NCBI GenBank assembly: GCA_021531755.1
Contig: JADYUK010000018.1
Span: forward strand, 1-56,736
Length of the DNA stretch: 56,736 bases
DNA from: Hoylesella loescheii
Lineage (GTDB): Bacteria > Bacteroidota > Bacteroidia > Bacteroidales > Bacteroidaceae
Direction of reading: 5' to 3'
Shown here: one piece after another, positions 8,385 through 16,964 of the stretch
Position numbering within the stretch: the stretch's first letter is position 1
How the letters are laid out: each line of letters begins with the position of its first letter
The notes under the pieces: generated by a model
The model's input: the letters and a program-made list of their open reading frames with translations, nothing else
Told to the model about the DNA's origin: nothing
Databases searched by the model: none
Position numbers and translations under genes: made by a program

Positions 8385-11300
8385 ATGCAGAAAAAGATTG
8401 CTTTTCTTATCGCTGCTATGATGATGATTATCACTACGGCTACTGCCCAGATAACAACATCAAGCCTTGCGGGTAAAGTAACTGCTGATGGCGAGGACGT
8501 CATAGGTGCTACTGTCGAGGCTGTTCACCAGCCTTCTGGTACACGTTATAACGCTGTGACAAACGCCAAGGGTATGTACACAATCAATGGTATGCGTGTC
8601 GGTGGACCATACCAAGTCTCTATCAGCTATATCGGATACGAGACAAAGAAAGTCACTGGTATCACACTCCAGCTCGGCGAGACATACAACCTGAGCACAG
8701 CGATGAACGAGGACGCAAAGGTTCTCGGAGACGTTGTTGTCATCGGTAAGGGCTCTAAGTTCGCCAACGAGAAGACTGGTGCTGCCACAAACATTTCTAA
8801 TGCGCAGATAACGAACATGCCGTCAATCTCGCGCAGTATAACCGACTACACCCGTCTCTCTCCTTATGGAGGAAACGGCATGACATTCGCCGGACAGGAC
8901 GGCCGCACAGCTAACTTCACTGTCGACGGTGCAAGCTTCAACAACAACTTCGGTCTGTCATCAAACCTCCCTGGCGGTGGTAACCCAATCTCTATCGAGG
9001 CCATCGAGGAGATGCAGGTTGTCATCTCTCCGTTCGACGTTCGTCAGACAGGATTCATCGGTGGTGGTGTGAATGCTATCACCAAGTCTGGTACTAACAC
9101 ATTCCAGGGTTCAGCATATATCTATCATCAGAACGAGAACATGCGCGGCGATGCCATAGAAGGCGAGCAGATTTCAGGCGCACGCGAGAAGGACCGCAAG
9201 ACAACATACGGCTTCACTCTCGGAGGTCCTATCGTCAAGGATAAGCTCTTCCTCTTCGTCAACGGCGAGATGCAGAAGGTGCCGACAGTGGCAAACCGCT
9301 GGCGCGCATCAGAGGACGGTGTGGCTGACGCTGACAACTTCATCTCACGCACCACAACCGCTGACCTCCAGAAAGTCTCTGACTATGTGAAGCAGAAGTA
9401 CGGCTACGACACAGGCTCATACAACAGCTTCCCGGCTGACGAGAGCAACTATAAGTTCCTCGCACGCCTCGACTGGAACATAACGAACAACCATCACCTC
9501 GCGCTCCGCTACAACTACACAAAGAACCGTGTGTGGAACGCTCCTAACTCATCGTCAATGGATGGTGGTACACGTATGTCTGGCGCACGTACCTCACAGT
9601 ACTCCATGTCTTTCGCAAACTCTATGTATTCGATGGACAACATCGTACACTCATTCTCGCTCGACCTCAACAGCCGTCTGACGGAGAACCTCTCTAACCA
9701 GTTCCTCGCCACATACACCAAGGCTGACGATGTTCGCGGCACCGACTCAGATGAGTTCCCATTCATCGACATCCTGAAGGACAACCAGATTTACATGGCT
9801 CTCGGCTATGAGCTCTTCACACATCAGAACGCCGTTCACACTACAACATGGAACTTGAAGGATGATGTGACATACTACCTTGGCAACCACAAGGTGATGG
9901 GCGGTTTGTCATTTGAACACCAGATGGCTGACAACCAGTACATGCGTAATGGTACTGGCTACTATCGTTACTCAAGCCTTGATGACTTCTTGACAGGTGC
10001 CGCTCCAGAGATTGTCTGCCTCACATACGGCTACAACGGTGAGACATCGCCTGCAGCACGCGTGCAGTTCAACAAGCTCGGCATCTACGCTCAGGACGAG
10101 TGGAACATCAACCCGAACTTCAAGCTCTCATACGGTTTGCGTGCTGATGGATTCTTCTTCAACAACGGAGACCTCATGACGAACAACGCAATCCTCGGCA
10201 TCGACTACGGCGGCCGCAGCGTTGATACAGGCAAATGGCCTGGCACAAACTTCTCTATCTCTCCACGTGTGGGCTTCACATGGGATGTCCTTGGAGACAA
10301 GAGCCTCAAGGTGCGCGGTGGTACAGGTCTCTTTACTGGCCGTCTCCCGCTCGTCTTCTTCACCAATATGCCATCAAATGGTGGTATGGTGCAGTATCAG
10401 GCACAGCTCAACTCAAAGAGTGCTGATATGAGTCAGTTCGCTGGAGGTCTCGTGACCGACGCCAATGGAAAGGCAAGCATAGCAGCTCTCCGCGATAAGC
10501 TCATTTCTATGGGATATCCTGAGACAATTACCCCAGAGCAAGGCTCTATACCTTCATCATTCTGCGGCATCGACCCAGATTTCAAGATGCCACAGGTATG
10601 GAAGACCTCTCTTGCTGTTGACTACGCTGTTCCTGTATCGTTCCCATTGACAGTTTCTGTAGAGGGAATATTCAACAAGAATATCAACGCAGCCATGCTC
10701 CGCGACTGGAGCCAGAAGTCTGTTGATGGCTTCGCACGCTTCAACGGTGCCGATAACCGTCCTGTCTTCCCTTCTGACGCTTACTACACATACGTCAATG
10801 ACAAGGGTAAGGAGGTATCAACGAGCGCATATGTCCTTGAGAATACAAGCCGCGGTTACGGATGGTCGACAAGTGTCACAGTGAACGCACGCCCGGCAGA
10901 GTGGATCAACCTCATGGCTGCCTATACTCACACAGCATCAAAGGAGGTCACATCACTCCCTGGCTCAAACGCATCTTCTGTACTTAACTACACATCAACA
11001 TGGGAGGGTGTGAATAACTTCCGCCTGCACAATGCCGAGAACCTCACACCTGACCGCTTCATCGCTAACGCTACAATCCACGACAAGAGCGGCAACCACT
11101 ACAGCCTTATCTACGAGACATGGCGTGGAGGATATAACTACTCATACATGACAGCTAACGACATGAACGGCGACGGTTACAACTACGATGCCATCTATGT
11201 TCCTACTGACAAGGAGGTTGCCGATGGTCTCTTCCGTTTCAAGACAGAGGATGACAAGACACGCTTCATGGACTTCGTTCACAACAATGATTATCTCAGT

Positions 11301-11666
11301 AGCCGTCAGGGCAAGTACACCGAGGCCAACAGCTTCTACTCTCCATGGGTACATCGCATTGACTTCGCATACAAGCACGACTTCAAGGTGAATGTCGGCA
11401 AGAGCGTACACAAGCTCCAGCTATCATTCGATATGAAGAACGTCCTTAACTTCTTCAACTCCTCATGGGGCGTGAGCAAGTATCTGAACCCAGCTCTTGG
11501 GAGCGACGGCCCACGCGTGCTGAAGTACGAGGGTGTTGACAAGGACGGTTTCGCCACATTCTCCACACCAGCTGCAGTTAACGGCAATGTCAAGTCATTC
11601 GTTCCATACCATTCTATCGGACAGTGCTGGTACGCATCGATAGGTATCAAATATTGCTTCAACTGA
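8385..11666 (+). CDS. Oar-like TonB-dependent outer membrane receptor
   Basis: A 1093-residue outer membrane protein. Residues 1-22 are a signal peptide ending TTATAQ; 25-105 form a carboxypeptidase-regulatory-like beta-sandwich (SSLAGKVTADGEDVIGATVE); 125-235 are a plug domain, including NFTVDGASFNNNFG and EEMQVVISPFDVRQTGF; the remainder is a barrel rich in aromatic strands, for example YGFTLGGPIVKDKLFLFVNG, a hallmark of the Oar branch. Oar proteins differ from the SusC class, and no SusD partner is present. The next plus-strand gene is a BACON/OB-fold lipoprotein 103 bases away, with a hairpin between. The substrate is unknown. Confidence 0.9.
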   Translation: MQKKIAFLIAAMMMIITTATAQITTSSLAGKVTADGEDVIGATVEAVHQPSGTRYNAVTNAKGMYTINGMRVGGPYQVSISYIGYETKKVTGITLQLGETYNLSTAMNEDAKVLGDVVVIGKGSKFANEKTGAATNISNAQITNMPSISRSITDYTRLSPYGGNGMTFAGQDGRTANFTVDGASFNNNFGLSSNLPGGGNPISIEAIEEMQVVISPFDVRQTGFIGGGVNAITKSGTNTFQGSAYIYHQNENMRGDAIEGEQISGAREKDRKTTYGFTLGGPIVKDKLFLFVNGEMQKVPTVANRWRASEDGVADADNFISRTTTADLQKVSDYVKQKYGYDTGSYNSFPADESNYKFLARLDWNITNNHHLALRYNYTKNRVWNAPNSSSMDGGTRMSGARTSQYSMSFANSMYSMDNIVHSFSLDLNSRLTENLSNQFLATYTKADDVRGTDSDEFPFIDILKDNQIYMALGYELFTHQNAVHTTTWNLKDDVTYYLGNHKVMGGLSFEHQMADNQYMRNGTGYYRYSSLDDFLTGAAPEIVCLTYGYNGETSPAARVQFNKLGIYAQDEWNINPNFKLSYGLRADGFFFNNGDLMTNNAILGIDYGGRSVDTGKWPGTNFSISPRVGFTWDVLGDKSLKVRGGTGLFTGRLPLVFFTNMPSNGGMVQYQAQLNSKSADMSQFAGGLVTDANGKASIAALRDKLISMGYPETITPEQGSIPSSFCGIDPDFKMPQVWKTSLAVDYAVPVSFPLTVSVEGIFNKNINAAMLRDWSQKSVDGFARFNGADNRPVFPSDAYYTYVNDKGKEVSTSAYVLENTSRGYGWSTSVTVNARPAEWINLMAAYTHTASKEVTSLPGSNASSVLNYTSTWEGVNNFRLHNAENLTPDRFIANATIHDKSGNHYSLIYETWRGGYNYSYMTANDMNGDGYNYDAIYVPTDKEVADGLFRFKTEDDKTRFMDFVHNNDYLSSRQGKYTEANSFYSPWVHRIDFAYKHDFKVNVGKSVHKLQLSFDMKNVLNFFNSSWGVSKYLNPALGSDGPRVLKYEGVDKDGFATFSTPAAVNGNVKSFVPYHSIGQCWYASIGIKYCFN

Positions 11667-11688
11667 TCTTGATGAGCTTTATTCCCAT

Positions 11689-11720
11689 AAAAGCCCCTGG
11701 CCTGATATCAGGTGGCTTTT
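11689..11720 (+). terminator. Hairpin after the receptor gene
   Basis: AAAAGCCCCTG (11689-11699) pairs with CAGGTGGCTTTT (11709-11720) with one bulge, and the right arm ends in a T-run. It may be a partial terminator between the receptor and the lipoprotein gene. Confidence 0.6.
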
Positions 11721-11769
11721 TGGGGCGGGCACAGAAGACAATAATGAAACACTAAACGATTATCACAAA

Positions 11770-13263
11770 ATGAAGAAATATATTTTTGCAGCTCTTGCTG
11801 TGGTGACATCGCTCTTCACCACAAGCTGTAGTGACGACGACGCCTACGTCCTTGACAGCATCAGCGTATCGTCATCATACGTAGCCATACCGCTTGAGGG
11901 CGGTAGCACTACAATCACCGTCAACGCCAAAGGCGACTGGCAGTTAGAGATTGACTCCAATACAGACGAATGGCTGGATGTCAGCGCTGACCATGGTACT
12001 GCAGGCGAAACACAAGTGACTTTCTCAGCCGAACCAACCGTTGACGGACGCAGCGCAGAGATTCTCCTCGTATCAGGTACAGAGGCTCAGCACATCAATG
12101 TCATGCAGGGCGTGAAAGGCGTGACAAACGCAACTTGTGCCGAAGTCATAGCCGGCATCGAGAACAAGACCTACCGCGTCACTGCCACCGTCACTGCCAT
12201 AGCCAACACAAGCTACGGCAACTTCTACCTGAACGACGGTACGGGCGAGCTCTACATCTATGGAACAAAGGATGCCAGTGGCAACTACAACTGGGCAAGC
12301 TTTGGCATAGAGGTCGGCGACGAGGTAACGGTCGAAGGATCACGCAAGACCTACGGCAGCACCATCGAGTTTGTCGATGCGCTGTGGATAAAGACCAACA
12401 AGTCGCTCATCAAGGTAGATTCTGTATATAACGAGGTTCTCCCGCTCGAGGGCGGTGTCTTCGAGACATACCTCATCACAAAGGGCCAGGGCGTGTCGGT
12501 AGAGATACCAGAAGATGCCAAGTCATGGCTCTCCATCCAGTCAATAGACCAGAAGGGAACCGACGCATGCATCAAGTTCCGCGCTGCAGAGAATGAAGGC
12601 GGCGACCGTGAGACAACAATCACATTCCGCACTACAGACGGCAAGAAGGATTACACCGCACAGACGACACTGACACAGAAAGGTGCCATCGTCCCTGTTA
12701 CTATCGCCGAGTTTAACGGCAAGGAAGTAGGCAATGCCGTCTTCCGCCTGACAGGTCTTGTGACAAAGGTAGAGGATGCGGCAGCAGGAAAATACTACAT
12801 CAGCGACTACACAGGCTCAACTTACGTCTATAAGGCAGCCAACAGCGGCGATGTGAAGGTGGGTGATGTCGTGACCCTCACCGGCAAACACGCCGAGTAC
12901 AAAGGCAATCCGCAGGTAGGAAGCGGCTCTCTTGAGACGATCGAGGCATCAGCAGAGGCCATCTCGCTCGCTGATTTCAACGCAGCAGCCGACGACAACA
13001 ACAAGTTCTATCTCCTCAAAGGTAAGATCTCAGAGATTGCAAACGCCACATACGGCAACGTATATATCGAGGACGAGACAGGAGCCAAGGTTTATCTCTA
13101 CGGATGCTACGGCGACTGGACCGGCACAAACAAGAAGAACTTCCTTGGCGACAATGGCATCGTTGTCGGTGATGTCATCACTGTCGTGACAATCAAGACA
13201 TCATACAAGGATGCTGCTCAAGGCAAGAATGCAGTATGCTTCGGTGTTGAGAAAGCTAACTGA
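11770..13263 (+). CDS. Lipoprotein with alternating BACON and OB-fold domains
   Basis: A 497-residue surface or periplasmic lipoprotein: signal peptide with lipobox LFTTSC, Cys at about residue 20. Two BACON-like beta-sandwich domains (about 29-116 and 215-310, each with WL near its middle and ending in QG or QKG) alternate with OB-fold domains (about 120-210, 313-393 and 395-497, each with phrases such as YGNFYLNDGTGELYIYG or YGNVYIEDETGAKVYLYG). BACON domains often adorn carbohydrate-binding proteins; this OB type is often attached to secreted nucleases. No catalytic domain is present. It probably partners the Oar-like receptor just upstream, though the ligand is unknown. Confidence 0.75.
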   Translation: MKKYIFAALAVVTSLFTTSCSDDDAYVLDSISVSSSYVAIPLEGGSTTITVNAKGDWQLEIDSNTDEWLDVSADHGTAGETQVTFSAEPTVDGRSAEILLVSGTEAQHINVMQGVKGVTNATCAEVIAGIENKTYRVTATVTAIANTSYGNFYLNDGTGELYIYGTKDASGNYNWASFGIEVGDEVTVEGSRKTYGSTIEFVDALWIKTNKSLIKVDSVYNEVLPLEGGVFETYLITKGQGVSVEIPEDAKSWLSIQSIDQKGTDACIKFRAAENEGGDRETTITFRTTDGKKDYTAQTTLTQKGAIVPVTIAEFNGKEVGNAVFRLTGLVTKVEDAAAGKYYISDYTGSTYVYKAANSGDVKVGDVVTLTGKHAEYKGNPQVGSGSLETIEASAEAISLADFNAAADDNNKFYLLKGKISEIANATYGNVYIEDETGAKVYLYGCYGDWTGTNKKNFLGDNGIVVGDVITVVTIKTSYKDAAQGKNAVCFGVEKAN

Positions 13264-13296
13264 TATACGAAACAATAATATATAACACGTTATGTG

Positions 13297-13334
13297 AAAC
13301 CGGTGACATTCCCTCTGAGGAGTGCCACCGGTTT
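13297..13334 (+). terminator. Hairpin after the BACON lipoprotein gene
   Basis: AAACCGGTG (13297-13305) and CACCGGTTT (13326-13334) form a 9-bp stem, the right arm ending TTTT. It lies 34 bases after the stop codon. Confidence 0.65.
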
Positions 13335-13412
13335 TGCATAGTATTAGGAGAAGGACATATACCTACATGACTGCTGCCGGCAATCTTCAACGTGAAAGAA
13401 TAAACAGTAGCG

Positions 13413-13480
13413 TTTCCTCCTCCTTCTTCTTCTCTTTCTTCTTCTCCTCCTTCTTCTTCTCCTTCTTCTTCTCCTTCTTT
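13413..13480. repeat. 68-base pure polypyrimidine tract
   Basis: Every base from 13413 to 13480 is C or T on the plus strand, mostly CTT and CTC triplets. It lies in the gene-free stretch 13264-13848. The complementary minus-strand frame would encode a Glu/Gly run, but shows no other sign of being a gene. Confidence 0.85.
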
Positions 13481-13658
13481 GAAAAAAATGAGCCTGCTAC
13501 TATCAGTCATCTCTGTCTGGTTGATTCGATGCAGCTCTTATAATGAGTAATAGCTGTCAGCAATAGCCGGATGTTGGCGTACGTGTGTTGATATCCTGCT
13601 CCTTGTGTCGTAGTGCACAAGGAATAGGATTGTCTATCCAACCGTAGACTTAAAGACA

Positions 13659-13698
13659 GTTATCCCCCTGCTGTCCTGATGAGCAGCAGGGGGATAAC
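13659..13698. other. 15-bp perfect inverted repeat
   Basis: GTTATCCCCCTGCTG (13659-13673) and its exact complement (13684-13698) enclose ten bases. No T-run on either side, so its role as a terminator is doubtful. Confidence 0.55.
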
Positions 13699-13848
13699 GT
13701 GTGTGTTATGGAGATATCCGGGCTTTATCCTTATTGCAGTCCCATCTTATATTCTCTATACACAGATGAGGATAAATCTGCAATCTCATCCTGTATCTTC
13801 GCTTGGGCATTATATTGAAAGCATACTATGCCGTGGGCAGAAGGATGA

Positions 13849-15180
13849 TTACTCGCCTGTGAGCTGTTCTATTATCTTGTGTATGGCGATGCGCTTCTCC
13901 TTGTTTGTGCCATGTGTGATGTTGCGTACTATGCCGCTCTTGTCTAAGACAATGGTGAGGGGATAGCCTTCACCGCCCACCCATTGGGTGAAATAAGTGT
14001 CGTTATATATATGTGTCCAGTTGAAACCCTCGGCCTTGACAATCTCCCGCACTTTATCCGCACTCTCAAAATTGGCAGAGAGGAAGATGACAGAAGGCCA
14101 CTCACCTCTCCATTGTGAAAGCTCGGCCATCTCTCTGCGGCAAGGTCCGCAGCCAGAGTACCAGCAGTTTATCACCGTAACATGCCCCGAAATTGATTCT
14201 TCTGTCCATACCTTCCCGTCAATGTCATTCAGCCTGAAAGCCCCTGGAAGTCTCTCGCCTAATGCCAGCACGTTTTTGTTCCCTGCATTGGCATGTGTAG
14301 CCTTATACATGCTTGTCGCAGTCATGGCAGCTTCTTCGAACTCCCTGACATTCATTACCCTATCATGAGGAATCTCACATGAAAGAAGACTTTCAGGTAT
14401 CCTGCCGTCAGATGGAATTAGGATCAAAGCGCGGTGCCCCTCCTTGTCTTTGACGGCCATGAATGACATTCCTGTAAATGAGATGTGTGTGGATGAGGTT
14501 GGGGCGAAGTAGCGTCCGCAGACAATATACCTTGGGAGCACAAGTCCCTCCTTCTTCCCAGCAGAGTCTGCTTCGCAGCATGCCCTGTCTTTCTTCGCGT
14601 CTGATATCCTGAATATTATGGGGACGTAATACATTGTCCTCACAGGTTTCCCCTTGTTATATCCCGGTGTCCATCTTGGCATAGAGCTGATAATCCTTTT
14701 CGCCTCCTTGTCCAGATCGTCGTCAACAGATTTTATGACCTCAATATCAGTCAAGGAGCCATCTTTCTCTACCATGAACTGGACTGTCACTTTGCCTTGT
14801 ATGTTATTCTCTAATGCAACCTTCGGGTATCTGATGTTGGCGTTCAGATACTTTTCCATAGCTTCTTGTCCGCCTGGGAACGAGGGCATCTCGTCTATCT
14901 TGCCGCTCCGCTTTCTCCCTTTGCCATCTGTCCCCATGCCAGGCGTGGCGAGCACTTTCTTCCTTATAGTGTCGGCACAGAACTCATGTATGATATCATT
15001 AATTGATTCAGCGCGTGTCTCCCCCGCAATTGTCCCTCTTACGGCGTATAGCTGATGTTTTGTGATGTTACCTGTCTGCCATCCGACAGTAGAGGCAGAT
15101 GCGGCAGACGCATATGCTGTCACCGTGATTATTGCCAGCGACATAATCCAGCGACATATTCCTTTATTCTTATAATTCAT
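13849..15180 (-). CDS. TonB C-terminal domain fused to a TlpA-like thioredoxin
   Basis: From the ATG at 15180 the product has 443 residues. A signal peptide (MNYKNKGICRWIMSLAIITV, then Ala/Ser-rich) leads to a TonB C-terminal domain at roughly 95-195 (PSFPGGQEAMEKYLNANIRY, GKVTVQFMVEKDGS, PRWTPGYNKGKPV). After a spacer of about 110 residues comes a TlpA/ResA-type thioredoxin domain at about 310-443 with the active site WYSGCGPC and a GGEGYPLTIVLDKSG region holding the cis-Pro. The product is predicted to be periplasmic or envelope-exposed. TonB_C-only proteins are common in Bacteroidales; a redox domain on the same chain is unusual to me. A -7 box lies at 15240-15247, but IS982 copy A has replaced the sequence upstream of it. 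Confidence 0.82.
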   Translation of the reverse strand: MNYKNKGICRWIMSLAIITVTAYASAASASTVGWQTGNITKHQLYAVRGTIAGETRAESINDIIHEFCADTIRKKVLATPGMGTDGKGRKRSGKIDEMPSFPGGQEAMEKYLNANIRYPKVALENNIQGKVTVQFMVEKDGSLTDIEVIKSVDDDLDKEAKRIISSMPRWTPGYNKGKPVRTMYYVPIIFRISDAKKDRACCEADSAGKKEGLVLPRYIVCGRYFAPTSSTHISFTGMSFMAVKDKEGHRALILIPSDGRIPESLLSCEIPHDRVMNVREFEEAAMTATSMYKATHANAGNKNVLALGERLPGAFRLNDIDGKVWTEESISGHVTVINCWYSGCGPCRREMAELSQWRGEWPSVIFLSANFESADKVREIVKAEGFNWTHIYNDTYFTQWVGGEGYPLTIVLDKSGIVRNITHGTNKEKRIAIHKIIEQLTGE

Positions 15181-15239
15181 ACTTCTGTGTGGTGTTTTCA
15201 TTAATGCCATAGCTTCGGGGCAAAAGCTGTCTCATTCTG

Positions 15240-15247
15240 CAAAGTTA
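15240..15247 (-). promoter_or_regulatory. -7 box of the TonB/thioredoxin gene, cut off by an IS
   Basis: On the minus strand TAACTTTG followed by C is a good -7 box, 60 bases before the start codon. The IS982 terminal repeat begins at 15251, so the native -33 region is gone; no TTG is seen at the right distance inside the IS. Confidence 0.6.
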
Positions 15248-15250
15248 ATT

Positions 15251-15984
15251 AACGTGAGTTCGATGAAATATAACCCATTGGAAATTTGGTAATTAGCGAA
15301 ATTTTGGGAGTTTCCTTGAATGAAGTGAAAAACTTTGTAGTGGATAAAAACAATGAAACCAGAGAATTTCGCTATGATTACCTAGGACAAAGATACTGAA
15401 ATTTTCTGTATTGCAGATGATTTTTGCAAAGTTTTTGATGCACAGATGGCAAAATATACGTTTAAGGCAGAAAGAATGCGCAAGTATCACCGTGAAAGCC
15501 GCATGTCAAAGGCAGAAATCATGGTGATAATGATTCTCTTTCATTCATCAGGGTATCGCTGCTTGAAGCATTTCTATCTCGAAAAGGTATGCAAGCACAT
15601 GCGCCATCTGTTTCCTGAGGTGGTTTCCTACAACCGATGGAGCAGCGAGAGCAGAAGCCAAACTTGTTTGGATTATGCCGAGTCGCGACAGAGGAAGATG
15701 ATAGTCAACCGTTTTGTTGAACCGGAACGTGAGATGTCCGTATCCGACAAACTGCTTCTCAGGAAGAGGGCTATAATAGAGACAGTGAATGACGAACTGA
15801 AGAACATTGCTCAAGTTGAGCATTCAAGACATAGAAGATTTGACAATTTCGCAGTCAATCTTCCGGGAGGTATAGCTGCATACTGCTACTTCCCAAAGAA
15901 ACCATCCATACGAGTACAGACCGTTGATATTTCAAATGACAGACAGTTTACTTTATTCTAAAGTATATTCGTCGAACTCACGTT
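15251..15984 (+). mobile_element. IS982-family element, copy A, internally deleted
   Basis: A 734-bp element bounded by imperfect inverted repeats: AACGTGAGTTCGATGAA at 15251 and the complement of AACGTGAGTTCGACGAA ending at 15984. Its reading frame shows IS982 transposase features but lacks most of the catalytic core; complete IS982 elements are about 1 kb. No clear target-site duplication flanks it. It is in the same orientation as copy B at 18743-19357. Confidence 0.85.
15353..15961 (+). pseudogene. IS982 transposase remnant, copy A
   Basis: The frame starts at the ATG at 15353 and meets a TAG after ten codons, where copy B has a Glu codon. It then reads on as typical IS982 transposase (MILFHSSGYRCLKHFYLEKV, and at the end [15 protein letters not shown] and [10 protein letters not shown]). 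Between FPEVVSYNRW and SVSDKLLLRKR the roughly 100-residue region that carries the acidic catalytic residues is replaced by about 30 unrelated residues. It cannot encode an active transposase. Confidence 0.85.
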
Positions 15985-16148
15985 AATATACCCATGAAAT
16001 TTCGAATTCCAATTGGATAAGTATGCATACTTTCGCATTTTGGACATTTCACAGGAGCAATGCAAGCTGTTGCACACAATTCTGCGGCTATACCATCGAA
16101 ATACTCGCCACAATTATCGCACTTGAATGTTGTTGAACCAAATACTAT
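15978..16148 (-). pseudogene. Small zinc-ribbon protein, 3' end cut by IS copy A
   Basis: A 56-codon minus-strand frame, beginning at an ATA at 16148, encodes VFGSTTFKCDNCGEYF, then several Cys and CPKCESMHTYPIGI. Two CxxC pairs (CDNC, CPKC) imply a zinc ribbon. No ATG, GTG or TTG precedes the first Cys pair before an in-frame stop, so either ATA/ATT starts are used, the start was mutated, or translation couples from the preceding gene. The stop codon and the last codons lie in the IS terminal repeat, so the true C terminus is lost. Coding character is good, expression uncertain. Confidence 0.55.
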
Positions 16149-16171
16149 TTTTGTTAATCTATTGTTGTTGA

Positions 16172-16930
16172 TTAAAATGTGAATCCTTTGGATATTGCCT
16201 CAATAATACTATCCCTGATTTTCTCTGCTTCACTTTGAATATTATTCTCGCTCCTTAATCCCCAATTGCTGAAATGATATGAATCAATAACGATTTTCTT
16301 TCGTCTATTAGAGATCCAAACATAATTATTCACTTTTTGTAAATCAGTCAAATAGTATTCTTTAATGAAATCTATTACTGGATTTGAAGATGAATCATAC
16401 CCAGAACAGCACATGATTATATTTGCATCATATAAACTGATTTGATTAAGTATAAATTCATGGCTTTGAGATAAGTACTCAACTACTTTTGGTCTTGGAC
16501 AGCCTCCATCTTTAACTCTGTTTCCTGCAACTTTTCCGCAATTAATACGTGCAATCGGTGCAGACATCCAAAATCCAATCTTAGTAATTGAGTCAGTTGG
16601 ACATATTCCATTGACGTCATTATCAAAGAGAAGTGCAGCATAACTCCATGGAATCAAGCATCTAAACATTTGATTTTTTAAAAGAGAACATCCATCAACA
16701 GATATTGGTGTATCTCCTCTCACATCCCAAATATCCCCATCATCACTTGGTTGATCTCTTGTTATAATCAGAAGTCTTCTGGGGGAATTCACCCAATTTT
16801 CTGTATTATTACCAGACGATGTTCTGACCCAATTAGCACCTTTAAACATTAATCCATCATGAAAGAACAGTCCGTCACTGACAAATTCATCCATTGTGAC
16901 ATTTAGGAATTTGGACCATTCATGAAACAA
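16172..16930 (-). CDS. Unfamiliar protein, weakly uracil-DNA-glycosylase-like
   Basis: About 252 residues, AT-rich. I do not recognise the family for certain. The order of LLIITRDQPSDDGDIWDVRG, then IGFWMSAPIARINCGKVAGN, a Pro/Lys stretch, an alpha-helix with LYDANIIMCCSGY and a late KKIVIDSYHFSNW resembles motif order in the uracil-DNA glycosylase fold, but the key residues of motifs A and 2 are not conserved, so this is a fold-level guess. The start is unclear: no ATG precedes residue 13; TTG at 16930 is given, while coding-like sequence (NYITSINEQEQK) continues upstream to a stop at 16979-16981, after possible ATT/ATA starts. It overlaps or abuts the 157-residue gene. Confidence 0.6.
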   Translation of the reverse strand: MFHEWSKFLNVTMDEFVSDGLFFHDGLMFKGANWVRTSSGNNTENWVNSPRRLLIITRDQPSDDGDIWDVRGDTPISVDGCSLLKNQMFRCLIPWSYAALLFDNDVNGICPTDSITKIGFWMSAPIARINCGKVAGNRVKDGGCPRPKVVEYLSQSHEFILNQISLYDANIIMCCSGYDSSSNPVIDFIKEYYLTDLQKVNNYVWISNRRKKIVIDSYHFSNWGLRSENNIQSEAEKIRDSIIEAISKGFTF

Positions 16931-16964
16931 CTTTTGTTCTTGCTCGTTTATACTTGTTATATAG

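Noticed and set aside
13256..13510. Minus-strand ORF with Glu/Gly-rich repeats
   Set aside because: It is only the complement of the polypyrimidine tract; no promoter, start context or conserved-looking flanks.
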